Shown: positions 8,143-16,531 of the stretch, piece after piece
Layout of the letters: every line of letters begins with the position of its first letter
How positions within the stretch are numbered: position 1 is the first letter of the stretch
From: Meiothermus sp. QL-1
Lineage (GTDB): Bacteria; Deinococcota; Deinococci; Deinococcales; Thermaceae
Direction: 5' to 3'
Length of the DNA stretch: 64,000 nt
NCBI RefSeq assembly: GCF_003351145.1
Contig: NZ_QQSV01000005.1
Location: 62,001 to 126,000 of the forward strand
Made by a program: the position numbers and the translations under genes
The notes under the pieces: model-generated
What the model was told of the DNA's origin: nothing
Seen by the model: the letters and a program-made list of their open reading frames with translations, nothing else
Database searches by the model: none

Positions 8143-9107
8143 CCACCACCGACAACGTAGACTTCCTCCGCTACTATGCACCGGAAGCCGCTCTTCTGGG
8201 GCTGGCCCTGGCCGCTCTGCTCTTCTTCATAGCCCTGCAAATCAAGCGCCGCCACGGCCAGCTAAGGCCCATTCTGGTGGATATCCTGGATGGAGGAGGC
8301 ACCCAGACCCCTGCGGCGGCCTGGGGGGTGCGTTTTTTAGCCGCCCTAACCGTTCTCTCGGTGCTGGCCCTGGTGCTGGAGACCGAACCCAGCGTCTATC
8401 TGGCCTATGGGGGAGCCCTGATGGGGCTGGAGGTCTTCGCCCTGGTGGTCTTCACCCTGGAGATGCTTCTCCGGCTCTACCTAGCCCCCGATATCCAAAA
8501 AGAGCCCCACCGCCTGCGCGCCACCCTGCGCTACCTGCTGAGCCCCATGGGGGTGGTGGACCTCCTCACGGTGGTGCCGGGCTGGCTCTTCTTCTTCCCC
8601 GGCTCAGAACAGCTCGTGGCCGCCCGGGTGCTGCGGGTGCTGCGCTTGCTCAAGCTAGGCCAGTACGCGCAGGCCCTCAACCTCCTGGACGACGTGGTGC
8701 GGCAAAAGCGCGACCTGCTTTTGGCCACGGCAACTTTGGCCTTCGTGGTGCTGGTGCTGCTCTCCACCCTGATGTTCGTCCTCGAAGGACCCCATCAGCC
8801 CGAGCGGCTGGGCTCCATTCCCCAGGCCCTATGGTGGGGGGTGGTGACCATGGCCACCATCGGCTATGGCGATGTGGTGCCCCTAACCGCCCCCGGCAAG
8901 CTTCTTTCAAGCCTAGTGGCCTTCTTAGGCATCGGGCTCTTCGCCCTGCCCACCGCCATCCTGGCCACCGGACTGCTGGAGGCCATGCAACAGCACAAAG
9001 ACCCCGCGCAGCAGCTTCTAAAGCGGCTGCTCGAGGCCAGGGCAAGGGGCCAGTTGGGCGAGGACAGCCCCCTGTGGAAGGAGGCCGAGGAGCTGTTGGG
9101 GAAGTAG
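8139..9107 (+). CDS. Voltage-gated-type potassium channel (6 TM)
   Basis: A 322-residue membrane protein. An N-terminal extra segment (about residues 16-34) precedes a Kv-like core. S1-S3 hydrophobic segments are followed by an S4-like helix with regularly spaced arginines (A-R-V-L-R-V-L-R-L-L-K-L). Next come S5, the pore helix with the K+ selectivity filter TIGYGD, and S6 with a G-I-G-L-F-A-L-P-T hinge. A short charged cytoplasmic tail follows; there is no TrkA/RCK domain. ATG 8139 overlaps the stop of the YgiC-like ligase, so the channel probably works with it. Linkage of YgiC/YjfC-like ligases with ion channels is a recurrent bacterial gene pattern. Confidence 0.88.
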   Translation: MTTTDNVDFLRYYAPEAALLGLALAALLFFIALQIKRRHGQLRPILVDILDGGGTQTPAAAWGVRFLAALTVLSVLALVLETEPSVYLAYGGALMGLEVFALVVFTLEMLLRLYLAPDIQKEPHRLRATLRYLLSPMGVVDLLTVVPGWLFFFPGSEQLVAARVLRVLRLLKLGQYAQALNLLDDVVRQKRDLLLATATLAFVVLVLLSTLMFVLEGPHQPERLGSIPQALWWGVVTMATIGYGDVVPLTAPGKLLSSLVAFLGIGLFALPTAILATGLLEAMQQHKDPAQQLLKRLLEARARGQLGEDSPLWKEAEELLGK

Positions 9108-9111
9108 CCCC

Positions 9112-10575
9112 CTAGCCCTGGTAGAGCTCGAGCGCCTTCTCAACGGCCTCCTGGTACCCCTGCCGCAGGCCCTCGAGCCCTGTAGCCGGCAACGGGGAGG
9201 GCTGCTCGGCGGGGGCGGTGGCCTCCAGGGCTTCCTTCAGGCTTGGGTATACCCCTGCCCCCACCAAAGCCAAAAGAGCAGCCCCCCGCGCCGCCCCCTC
9301 GTCGCCCGCCACCCGCACCACCGGCACCCCCAGCGCCCCGCCCAAGAGCGAGAGCCACAGGTCGGAGGCCGCTCCCCCGCCGGTAGCCAGCAGCCGCCGG
9401 GCCTCGGCCAGGGGGCGCATCACCCGGTAGACCTCGCCCAGGCTCAAAGCCACCCCCTCCAAGACCGAACGCACCAGGTGGCCCCGCCGGTGGGCCAGCG
9501 AAAGCCCCACAAAGGCCCCGCGCAGGTAGGGGTTCAGGTACGGGCTGCGCTCCCCGGCCAGGAAGGGCAGGAAGTACAGCCCCGCGCTGCCCAAGGGGAC
9601 CTGCTCGGCTTCCTGCAAGAGGGCATCCAGGCTCACCTCCGGGAAAAGCCCCCGCAGCCACTCCAGGCTGCCCGCCGCGCTCAGCGTCACCCCCAGCAGG
9701 TGGTAGCCCCCATCGGCGTGGGCAAAGAGGTGCACGCGCCCCTCGGGCTCGGGGGTGGGTTCCTCCAGGGGCAAAAAGATTACCCCGCTGGTGCCGAGCG
9801 AGACGCTGCCCACTCCCCCGCGGTGGCGCGAGACCCCCAGGCCCAGGGCCGCCGCGGCGTTGTCGCCCGCCCCGGCCACCACCGGCAGGCCCGCCGGCAG
9901 GCCGGTGGCCTGGGCCCAGGCCGGGCTTAGAGCGCCCACCACCCGCTCGCTAGGGCCCACCTCGGGGAAAAGCCCTTCGGAAAGCCCCAGGCTTTGCAGG
10001 ATTTCACTGTCCCAGCGCCGGGTGGCCAGGTTCAGGGCCCCCACCCCGGAGGCGTCGGAGTACTCGCTGACCCAGGCCCCGGTCAAAAGGTAGGCCAGGT
10101 AATCCTTGGGCAAAAGCACCTTGTAGACCTGCCGGAAGACCTCGGGGTGCTGGTTTCGGAGCCAGAGCAGCTTGGGGAGCTGGAAGCCGGTAACCGCCGG
10201 GTTGCCGGTGCGCCGGATCAGCTCCTGGCGCGGGATGGCCGCTTCTATCTGGGCCACCTCCTGGGCGGTGCGCTGGTCGTTCCAGAGGGGGGCTGGCGCC
10301 AAGGGGTCGCCGGCTTTGTCCAGGAAGACCGCCCCGTGCATCTGGCCCGAGAGCCCCAGGCCCACCACCTCGGCCCCCTCCAGCCGCCCGCACAAGGCCC
10401 GCAGGGCCTCCTGGGCGGCCCTGGCCCAGTCCTGCGGGTCTTGCTCGGTCCAGCCGGGGCGGGGGGTGTGCAGGGGGTAGGCGGCCCGGGCCTCGGCCAC
10501 CTTCCGGCCTTGCTCGTCCAGGGCCACCGCCTTGAGCCCGCTGGTGCCCAGGTCCAGCCCCAGCGCCAACCTCAT
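9112..10575 (-). CDS. xylB: Xylulokinase
   Basis: A 487-residue FGGY-family sugar kinase that phosphorylates D-xylulose with ATP to xylulose-5-phosphate. The N-terminal phosphate loop [20 protein letters not shown], the substrate region [12 protein letters not shown] and the catalytic [12 protein letters not shown] motif are present. The C-terminal FGGY domain carries A-T-G-G-G-A-A-S-D. It overlaps xylA by 4 nt (ATGA type), forming the xylR-xylA-xylB operon. Control is presumably by XylR at the promoter near 12.9 kb. Confidence 0.95.
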   Translation of the reverse strand: MRLALGLDLGTSGLKAVALDEQGRKVAEARAAYPLHTPRPGWTEQDPQDWARAAQEALRALCGRLEGAEVVGLGLSGQMHGAVFLDKAGDPLAPAPLWNDQRTAQEVAQIEAAIPRQELIRRTGNPAVTGFQLPKLLWLRNQHPEVFRQVYKVLLPKDYLAYLLTGAWVSEYSDASGVGALNLATRRWDSEILQSLGLSEGLFPEVGPSERVVGALSPAWAQATGLPAGLPVVAGAGDNAAAALGLGVSRHRGGVGSVSLGTSGVIFLPLEEPTPEPEGRVHLFAHADGGYHLLGVTLSAAGSLEWLRGLFPEVSLDALLQEAEQVPLGSAGLYFLPFLAGERSPYLNPYLRGAFVGLSLAHRRGHLVRSVLEGVALSLGEVYRVMRPLAEARRLLATGGGAASDLWLSLLGGALGVPVVRVAGDEGAARGAALLALVGAGVYPSLKEALEATAPAEQPSPLPATGLEGLRQGYQEAVEKALELYQG

Positions 10576-11732
10576 CCCCGCACCCCCAGGAGGTGCTCCA
10601 CGGCGAGCTGGTCGAGGGCCTCCAGGGCATAGCCGCGCGAACGGCGGGCCTCGGGCAGGGCGAGCCCTTTGAGTTTCTCGGCTTTCTCCCGGCTGTAGCG
10701 GCCCAGCAGGGCTAAGGGCTCGGGGTCGGCCTGGTAGTACTCGGCCAGCAGGGCCTCTACCTCGGGGTCGGCGCGGAAGGCCTGGGCCTTTTCCTTCAGG
10801 ATGAGGTAGGTGCGCATGCAGCCCTTGGCAAAGGCCCAGACCCCGGCCTCGTCCTCGGTGCGCAGGGCGTGGGCGTCGAAGTGGCGGGGGCCGGTGTAGC
10901 CGCTGTGCTCCAGCAGGTCTACCAGGAAGAAGGCGGCCTTGAGGTTCTCCGCGCCAAAGCGCAGGTCCTGGTCGAAGCGGCTCATGCGCTGGTCGTTGAG
11001 GTCGATGTGGAAGAGCTTGCCTGCGTCTAAGGCCTGAGCCACCGCGTGCACGAAGTTGAGCCCGGCCATGGTCTCGTGGGCGAACTCGGGGTTGAGGCCG
11101 AAGAGCTGGGGCTGCTCCAGGGTGCCAATAAGGGCCAGCATGCTCCCCACGGTGGGCAGGTAGATGTCGCCGCGGGGCTCGTTGGGCTTGGGCTCCAGGG
11201 CAAAGCGGTAGCCGTAGCCCCGGTCTTCTGAGTAGGCAGCCAGGAAGTTGAGGGCCTCGCGAAACCAGTCCCAGGCCCGCTGCACCTTGCCGGTGGCGTC
11301 CACCTCGGCCCCCTCGCGCCCCGGCCAGACCACGTAGATCTGGGCCCCCAGCTCAGCCCCCAGGTCGAGGGTCTCCAGGCTTTTTTTGAGGGCATAGGCC
11401 CGCACCCAGGGGTCGGGGCTGGTCAGGGCTCCGTCCTTGAAGGCCGGGTCGGAGAAAAGGTTGGCGGTGACCATGGGCACCTTTAGGCCGGTTTCCTCCA
11501 GGGCTCGCTTGAAGCGGCGCAGGATGGCCTCGCGCTCGGCAGGTGGGGTGCCGCGGGGAATCAGGTCCTCGTCGTGCAGGTTGACCCCGTAGGCCCCCAG
11601 CTCGGCCAGCTTGTAGACCACGTAGTCGGGCTCGAGCCGGGCCCGCACCGCCTCGCCAAAGGGGTCGCGCCCCACATTCCCCACCGTCCAAAGGCCAAAG
11701 GTGAACTTGTGCTCGGGTCTGGGTTGGTACAT
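10572..11732 (-). CDS. xylA: Xylose isomerase
   Basis: A 386-residue TIM-barrel metalloenzyme converting D-xylose to D-xylulose. It looks nearly colinear with the Thermus enzyme: [17 protein letters not shown] at the start, catalytic His in [13 protein letters not shown], metal-binding region [23 protein letters not shown], and [22 protein letters not shown] 11732 gives [10 protein letters not shown], matching the Thermus N-terminus; ATG 11735, one codon upstream, overlaps the xylR stop. GAGGTGG in the xylR 3' end serves as ribosome site, so xylA is coupled to xylR. Confidence 0.97.
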   Translation of the reverse strand: MYQPRPEHKFTFGLWTVGNVGRDPFGEAVRARLEPDYVVYKLAELGAYGVNLHDEDLIPRGTPPAEREAILRRFKRALEETGLKVPMVTANLFSDPAFKDGALTSPDPWVRAYALKKSLETLDLGAELGAQIYVVWPGREGAEVDATGKVQRAWDWFREALNFLAAYSEDRGYGYRFALEPKPNEPRGDIYLPTVGSMLALIGTLEQPQLFGLNPEFAHETMAGLNFVHAVAQALDAGKLFHIDLNDQRMSRFDQDLRFGAENLKAAFFLVDLLEHSGYTGPRHFDAHALRTEDEAGVWAFAKGCMRTYLILKEKAQAFRADPEVEALLAEYYQADPEPLALLGRYSREKAEKLKGLALPEARRSRGYALEALDQLAVEHLLGVRG

Positions 11733-12853
11733 CATTCCACCTCGTAAGCCATCTGCTCCACAAAAGAATCCGCCGCCAGCGCCCCTATCCCCAAAAGCGC
11801 GGCCTCGCGGCCTAAAGGCGAAAGGGCCACCTGCTCGGGGGTATGCACCGAGAGGGCGTAGCGGGGCAGCCGCTTTTGCGCGGCCTTTAGCAGGGTCTCC
11901 CCGATAGCCTCCACCAGAGGTCCCCCCAGAAAAACCTGTTCGGGGTCGAGGGTGGCCAGCACCACCGCCAAGAGCTGGGCCAGGCGTTCGGCCATCTCGT
12001 TTAGCCGGGCCCTGCTGGGCGAGGCCTGCCAGCGGCGGTAGCTCAGGAAGGCCTCGGCGCAACCCCGCTTGCCGCAGCGGCAGGGGGGACCTGCGGGGTC
12101 TAGGGGGATGTGGCCCACCTCGCCGGCGTGGAAGCGGGCCCCGTGGTAGACCCGCCGCCCCACCACCACCCCGCCCCCCACGCCCACCCCTAAGCTCAGG
12201 TAGACGCAGTGCTCCAAAGCCAGCCCCGCCAAGGCGTAAAGGCCATAGGCCGCAGCGTTGGCCTCGTTTTCCACCACTGCCAGGGTCTTGTTCAGCCCAA
12301 GCGCCGTAAGCGCCGCACGGAAGCGCTCCAAGAGGGGCAGGTCGGCCCAGCCCAGGTTAGGGGCCAGGGTCAGGTGGCCGGCCTCCGGCTCCAAAAGCCC
12401 CGGCAGCGAAAGCCCGGCGGCCAGCACCCGCACGCCCTGCAGGTAGGGGGCGGTGGCCGCTTGAAGCTGCGCCAGGGCTTCTTCCAGGCGGGCGGGGGCC
12501 GGGGGCAAAACCACGTGGGCCCGCACCTCCCCCCGCAGGTTCAGCAGCGCCACCGCCATACGGTCCACGTCGATTTCCCAGGCCAGGGCCAGGTGGCGCT
12601 GGCCTTCGAGCTCGAGGGCCACCGAGGGCCGCCCCTGCCCGCTGGGGGGCAAAGGCCGCTCCTGCACCAGCCCTTCGGCCAATAGCTCGGCCACCGCCTC
12701 GGTAACTGCCGAGGGGGAGAGGCCGAGCTTGCGGGCCAGGCGGAGGCGGGAGATGCCTGCCTCGGCCCGAATGGCCTGCAGGATGCGGGCACGGTGCCAG
12801 CGCCTGAGCTGGCGGGTGCCGCCAGTGGGGGTCGACTCGGTGAACCTGCGCAT
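11732..12853 (-). CDS. xylR: ROK-family repressor of xylose genes
   Basis: A 373-residue ROK transcription factor. An N-terminal winged helix-turn-helix ([22 protein letters not shown], about residues 33-54) precedes a sugar-kinase-like ROK domain. That domain has the [10 protein letters not shown] segment, the G-V-G-V-G-G-G-V-V sequence, the H-A-G-E-V-G-H motif and the zinc-binding [10 protein letters not shown]. It probably binds xylose and represses the operon it heads. A promoter with an overlapping imperfect palindrome lies just upstream, so autoregulation is likely. The stop overlaps the xylA start. Confidence 0.9.
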   Translation of the reverse strand: MRRFTESTPTGGTRQLRRWHRARILQAIRAEAGISRLRLARKLGLSPSAVTEAVAELLAEGLVQERPLPPSGQGRPSVALELEGQRHLALAWEIDVDRMAVALLNLRGEVRAHVVLPPAPARLEEALAQLQAATAPYLQGVRVLAAGLSLPGLLEPEAGHLTLAPNLGWADLPLLERFRAALTALGLNKTLAVVENEANAAAYGLYALAGLALEHCVYLSLGVGVGGGVVVGRRVYHGARFHAGEVGHIPLDPAGPPCRCGKRGCAEAFLSYRRWQASPSRARLNEMAERLAQLLAVVLATLDPEQVFLGGPLVEAIGETLLKAAQKRLPRYALSVHTPEQVALSPLGREAALLGIGALAADSFVEQMAYEVE

Positions 12854-12866
12854 AGAGGTCTGGCTG

Positions 12867-12888
12867 TTTATTTCTCGACAAGAATAAA
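12867..12888. promoter_or_regulatory. Candidate XylR operator (imperfect palindrome)
   Basis: TTTATT (12867-12872) and AATAAA (12883-12888) flank a 10-base centre. The 22-bp element is an imperfect palindrome overlapping the -10 box of the xyl promoter, which is where a ROK repressor would block transcription. Confidence 0.5.
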
Positions 12889-12914
12889 ATACCCCCTTTC
12901 CCTCTCCCCGTCAA
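12886..12914 (-). promoter_or_regulatory. Promoter of the xylR-xylA-xylB operon
   Basis: On the minus strand a -35 TTGACG (12914-12909) is separated by exactly 17 bp from a -10 TATTTT (12891-12886), a good housekeeping sigma match. The start codon of xylR lies 32 bp downstream of the -10. Confidence 0.65.
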
Positions 12915-12930
12915 GCGCTCCCCAAGGGGC

Positions 12931-13449
12931 CTAGAACAACCCCACCGCCAGACCCAGCAGGGCCCCGCCGGCTATAACCCAGGCCACCGGCACCCCGCGG
13001 TAAATTAGGAAGGCCGCCAGAAGCATGGCCAGCAACCACCCCACCCCATCAATCCCCACCTGGACCAGCACCAAGAACATGCTGCCACTCAGCCCCACGC
13101 TGATTGGCACCAATGCCTTGCGCACCGCCCGGCTCCAGCGGGCCCGGGCCATCCACTGCCAGCCCCTTACCAGCCCCATGGCCCCCAGCGCCCCCGGCGC
13201 AAACATGCCCACCAGGGCCGCTATAGCCCCGGGCAGACCGGCCGCGCTCAGGCCGTAGAAGATCACCGCCAGCATGTTGGGCCCAGGTACGAACTGCCCC
13301 AGGGCAAATCCGTCGGCAAAGGTCTGGGGGGTGACCCACCCGTGAGCGATGAGAACCCGGGCCATCTCGGGCAGGTTGGCCATGCCTCCCCCAAAGCTCA
13401 AAAGACCAAAGCGCAAAAAGGTGAGAAAAACCTGAAGCAATTCCGGCAT
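12931..13449 (-). CDS. Chromate transporter family, second half-size subunit
   Basis: A 172-residue short-chain CHR-family membrane protein. The signature F-G-G-G-M-A-N-L-P-E-M occurs near the N-terminus, followed by the FALGQFVPGPNMLAVIFYG segment and about five further hydrophobic helices. Proteins of this family exist either as one two-domain ChrA or as two half-size proteins; here two separate genes are paired. Start ATG 13449 lies 5 nt after the stop of the partner, whose end supplies the purine-rich ribosome site. Substrate could be chromate, sulfate or another anion. Confidence 0.8.
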   Translation of the reverse strand: MPELLQVFLTFLRFGLLSFGGGMANLPEMARVLIAHGWVTPQTFADGFALGQFVPGPNMLAVIFYGLSAAGLPGAIAALVGMFAPGALGAMGLVRGWQWMARARWSRAVRKALVPISVGLSGSMFLVLVQVGIDGVGWLLAMLLAAFLIYRGVPVAWVIAGGALLGLAVGLF

Positions 13450-13454
13450 GGGCC

Positions 13455-14012
13455 CTACCCCCAGGGGTCCTCTTCTGCAGCCTCTGGCCAGTACAACATC
13501 ACTCCCAAAGGCATAAAGCAGAGCAGCACCAACAAAAGCGGCCAGTGCAGTAGGCCGTAGGTAACAAAGACCCCCAGGGCCAGCCCCACCGCTTTGAGCG
13601 AGCCCAGGGCAAGGGGTGCTTGGTGGAAGAGGGTTGCTAAAATAAGGCCAATAGCCGCGGCGGTCACCCCGCTGAGGGCACTCTCGGCCAGCGATCCCGG
13701 CAGGGCACCCAGCCGGAGATAGGCAAGGCTCAGGAACAGCATCAGCAAGGCACCCGGGGTCAGAACCCCCAGCAGGGCCAGCACCCCACCCACCACACCT
13801 CCCAAGCGCGTACCAAGGTGAACCGCCATATTGGCAAACACCGGCCCTGGCAAAATGCGACACAGCGCAGTGGCCTCGAGGAACTCCCGCTCCTTCATCC
13901 AGCCTCGCCGCCGCACCAAAGCCTGGTAGAGCTGGGCGCTCCCCCCACCGCCGAAGGCCACCAACCCCACCTGCAAAAACGCCCAAAAAAGCGCCGGTAA
14001 GGATACCTTCAC
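13455..14012 (-). CDS. Chromate transporter family, first half-size subunit
   Basis: A 185-residue partner of the previous gene, with the CHR signature A-F-G-G-G-G-S-A-Q-L-Y near the N-terminus, then ATALCRILPGPVFANMAVHLG and several membrane helices. I chose GTG 14012 because TATCAT lies 7 nt upstream on the minus strand (leaderless layout); an ATG at 14042 would overlap the divergent phosphatase gene. The pair probably forms a heterodimeric transporter with the two halves in opposite orientation, as known for short-chain CHR pairs. Confidence 0.75.
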   Translation of the reverse strand: MKVSLPALFWAFLQVGLVAFGGGGSAQLYQALVRRRGWMKEREFLEATALCRILPGPVFANMAVHLGTRLGGVVGGVLALLGVLTPGALLMLFLSLAYLRLGALPGSLAESALSGVTAAAIGLILATLFHQAPLALGSLKAVGLALGVFVTYGLLHWPLLLVLLCFMPLGVMLYWPEAAEEDPWG

Positions 14013-14019
14013 GCCTTGG

Positions 14020-14025
14020 ATGATA
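14020..14025 (-). promoter_or_regulatory. -10 box of probable leaderless promoter for the chromate transporter pair
   Basis: TATCAT on the minus strand, 7 nt before GTG 14012. The same few bases hold TACACT (14023-14028) on the plus strand, which could serve the divergent phosphatase, so the two -10 boxes overlap. Confidence 0.4.
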
Positions 14026-14040
14026 CACTTTGGCCCGAGC

Positions 14041-14832
14041 ATGCCCTACGTGGTCGGCGACGTACATGGCTGTCTGGAAGCCCTGCTGAGGCTGCTGCAC
14101 CAGGCCGGCCTGGTGGGTCCCGGGGGCCAGTGGATTGGTGGGGCGGCCGAGCTTTGGTTTCTGGGCGACTACACCGACCGTGGGCCCGACGGGGTGGGGG
14201 TGCTGGAGCTGCTGATGCGCCTCGAAGAGGAGGCCCAGCAGGTCGGTGGGGCGGTACACGCCCTTTTAGGCAACCACGACCTGATACTGCTGGCGGCCTA
14301 CCGGTTCTCCCAAGAAAAGGTGCCCAGCCTCCTGGAGGCCGGTGAGCAGGTCAACTTTCTGGAGCTTTGGCGGCATGTGGGGGGCCAGCCCCACGACCTG
14401 GAGCGGCTGGAGGAGCGGCACGTCCGCTGGCTAGAAGCGCGCCCGGCTTTGGCCCGGGTGGGAGAAACCCTGTTGATGCACGCCGACAGCACCTTCTACC
14501 TCGAGCTGGGCGAAAGGCTAGAGGAAGTCAACCAGAATCTGCAGGCCCTCCTTCGCTCGACACAGGTGGAGGCCTGGGACGCCCTCATAGGGCTGTTTTC
14601 TACCCGGTTCGCCTTTGTGCGGGGAGGCGTGCCGCTGACCAAGGAGTTTTTACGCCTGCTCAGCGCCGAACGCCTGGTACACGGCCACACCCCCATCTAC
14701 ACCCTGCTGGGCTGTCCGCCCCAGGCGGTGCGGGAGCCATTGACGTACAACCAAGGCCTTTGCCACAACGTAGACCCCGCCTTGTGGAAAGGAGGACCAG
14801 GGTTTGTGTGGAGCCTGCCCGCGAACACTTGA
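14041..14832 (+). CDS. Metallophosphoesterase (Ser/Thr phosphatase or Ap4A hydrolase-like)
   Basis: A 263-residue calcineurin-like phosphoesterase. The metal-site motifs appear in order: GDVHG (residues 5-9), GDYTDRG (about 43-49), GNHD (about 77-80), and a late H-G-H-T. The order and spacing fit the PPP family of protein phosphatases and ApaH-like diadenosine tetraphosphatases. The M-P-Y-V-V-G-D-V-H-G start at 14041 places the first motif where the family expects it; an upstream ATG at 14020 would overlap the divergent gene's promoter. Substrate is unresolved between phosphoproteins and dinucleoside polyphosphates. Confidence 0.85.
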   Translation: MPYVVGDVHGCLEALLRLLHQAGLVGPGGQWIGGAAELWFLGDYTDRGPDGVGVLELLMRLEEEAQQVGGAVHALLGNHDLILLAAYRFSQEKVPSLLEAGEQVNFLELWRHVGGQPHDLERLEERHVRWLEARPALARVGETLLMHADSTFYLELGERLEEVNQNLQALLRSTQVEAWDALIGLFSTRFAFVRGGVPLTKEFLRLLSAERLVHGHTPIYTLLGCPPQAVREPLTYNQGLCHNVDPALWKGGPGFVWSLPANT

Positions 14833-14896
14833 CAAAACTCTTTTGCTGTTCTAGGATTAGGGGCTTGTGAGGAAGCCCAACGAGGAGTAAAAAGCC

Positions 14897-15298
14897 TCAG
14901 CGAGCTATTCCCGTCTCAATGAAGCGCCACCAAAGCAAAAGGCCCACCAAAGCCGCCCAAAAGAAGTAGGGTCCCACCCGCTCAGGAGGTTTTTCCAGGC
15001 TTTTGCGCAGCCAACCTTCGGGCTCCAGTCCGCTCACAAACCAAAGGATCCCTGCGGCCATCAGGCCATACACGGCATGCAGCCAAGCCATCCCTCCCAT
15101 CAGGAGGGTGCGTACCAACAACTCCACCGTATAGGCCACCACCGCCAGAAGTGCAACCGCCCGAAAAAAGCGGGCCTGCCAGGGGGCCGGCTCTCGCAGC
15201 AAAAGGGAAAAACTGAGGAGGAGGAAAGCCCCTAACCCAAGGAGCACCAGGAGGTTGAGCAAACCCCGGAATCCGATCAGCAGTATCGGCAGCTCCAT
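14897..15298 (-). CDS. Small integral membrane protein of unknown function
   Basis: 133 residues with about four hydrophobic helices (roughly 5-30, 45-65, 68-88 and 108-125) and a charged loop between the third and fourth. I recognise no family. It stands alone, convergent with the phosphatase gene and divergent from the unknown gene at 15394. A weak hairpin GGGCTT/AAGCCC lies just beyond its 3' end (14859-14876). Confidence 0.55.
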   Translation of the reverse strand: MELPILLIGFRGLLNLLVLLGLGAFLLLSFSLLLREPAPWQARFFRAVALLAVVAYTVELLVRTLLMGGMAWLHAVYGLMAAGILWFVSGLEPEGWLRKSLEKPPERVGPYFFWAALVGLLLWWRFIETGIAR

Positions 15299-15393
15299 AC
15301 CGGGAGTCTAAACGCGAGCAGCCATCCCAAAAATATCACAGAAGGGTGAAAATGGGAGGATTACCCTTGAGTTTAGGGGAGGTTTCGCCGTCC

Positions 15394-16305
15394 ATGCTCG
15401 AGCTCTTCACCAACGCCCCAGCCCATTGGCCCAGGGTGCGGCTCGAGGGGCTGATCGCCAGCGAGGCCCCGGAAGCCCAGGCGGCCAACCGCCTGATCTT
15501 TGCCACCACCATCGAGACGGTCTTTCGCCGCTCGGGGCTACAGGTGCTGGAGGCCGATGTGCTGCGGCTCACCCGGGAGGGGGTGTTGGAGATTCCGCTC
15601 AGGGTACGGGATGGAACGCTGGAGTACGACCTCTTCTTCTACCCGGTGGCCGACGAAAAGGCCGCGGCCCACTATGTGGCGGTGCTCGAGCTGGCGCAGA
15701 AGTGGGGGAGGATTCGCCCCATATTCTACAGCACCGACGACCTGCTTTCGATTTACCCAGCCGAGATTGAGACCGTAGCCCGGCGGGACCGGCTCTACAT
15801 CCAGGCCACCCTGAGCGCCCCCAAGGGGCAGTACGCCATGTGGTGGGCCGAAGAGGAGGGCGAGCAATTCCACTACAGCACCACCTACGAACTCTTCGAT
15901 CGCATATACCGCGAGCTAAACGGCCTGGAGATGCGCGCTTTTGCCCTCATCCTATTGGAGCTCGGTATGATTCAAGATGAGTATGAGTTCACCGCTTCCT
16001 CCCTCACCGACACCACGGTGGAAATCCCGGTGGAGGGACCGGAGGGGGTGCCCCTGATCATCACCTTCTCTCAGCACCGCGGTCTGCGCTTTCACTTCCA
16101 CCTCGAACGCACCAGCCCCGAGTACCGCGACCTGTTTTTGAATCTGGTCCTGCTCCGCCTCAGGGCCTGGCGCAAGACAACCCCCATGGACCAGATCCGG
16201 CGCCTGGACAGCCCTGCCTACATCTGGTGGCGCGAGCTGGGCAAGCGGCTCCGGATGAGCCCAGCCGAACAGGCCATAAGCGCGGTGGGGTCCATCAAGC
16301 GCTGA
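15394..16305 (+). CDS. Hypothetical acidic cytosolic protein
   Basis: A 303-residue protein without signal peptide or membrane segments, rich in Glu, Arg and aromatic residues. It opens with M-L-E-L-F-T-N-A-P-A-H-W-P, and no catalytic motif is evident. Repeated alternation of short beta-like stretches and charged helices suggests a globular alpha/beta protein. ATG 15394 is preceded by GGGAGGT about 12 nt upstream; a frame-compatible ATG at 15346 is possible but lacks a site. I cannot assign a function. It lies upstream of a diguanylate cyclase on the same strand, 226 bp apart. Confidence 0.6.
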   Translation: MLELFTNAPAHWPRVRLEGLIASEAPEAQAANRLIFATTIETVFRRSGLQVLEADVLRLTREGVLEIPLRVRDGTLEYDLFFYPVADEKAAAHYVAVLELAQKWGRIRPIFYSTDDLLSIYPAEIETVARRDRLYIQATLSAPKGQYAMWWAEEEGEQFHYSTTYELFDRIYRELNGLEMRAFALILLELGMIQDEYEFTASSLTDTTVEIPVEGPEGVPLIITFSQHRGLRFHFHLERTSPEYRDLFLNLVLLRLRAWRKTTPMDQIRRLDSPAYIWWRELGKRLRMSPAEQAISAVGSIKR

Positions 16306-16531
16306 AAAGCCGCGTAACGCCCTCGGCTTTGTGCGGGGTCAATTGCCCTGCCGTAACGGTCATCCAGGGTCGCAAAACCAGCGCCTTTCCATTACATTGG
16401 CCCCAGAAATGGAGTGGGGCCGTGTGGAAAGAGGATTCCCCGCTGAATTGGGCGCTAAGCTTCTTTGAAACCACCTATCCGGGTCCTAGCCGGCACATAG
16501 GGTCTCCTGCGGAAATTATTGGAGGTTCTAA
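16306..16531 (+). other. 226-bp untranslated region before the diguanylate cyclase gene
   Basis: No open gene is seen. It contains AAGCCG/CGGCTT (16309-16331 region), then GGCCCCA/TGGGGCC around 9 bases (about 16401-16423), and a GGAGGT ribosome site before ATG 16532. GGTCGCAAAACC (about 16367) faintly recalls the core of a c-di-GMP-I riboswitch but other conserved parts were not found. It could hold a promoter, a structured leader or only a terminator of the preceding gene. Confidence 0.35.

Noticed and set aside
11733-12062. In-frame extension upstream of xylA overlapping xylR
   Set aside because: The Thermus-like N-terminus begins at 11732; the upstream peptide is a shadow of xylR.
13450-14259. 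A single 442-codon frame that could be a full-length two-domain ChrA
   Set aside because: Only its last 172 codons match CHR proteins; the rest is out of frame with the first half-size subunit. The real organisation is two separate genes.
16306-16531. A confident c-di-GMP riboswitch call
   Set aside because: Only one short segment resembles the consensus; the conserved GCAAACC strand and receptor helices were not found, so it is kept as a weak finding.
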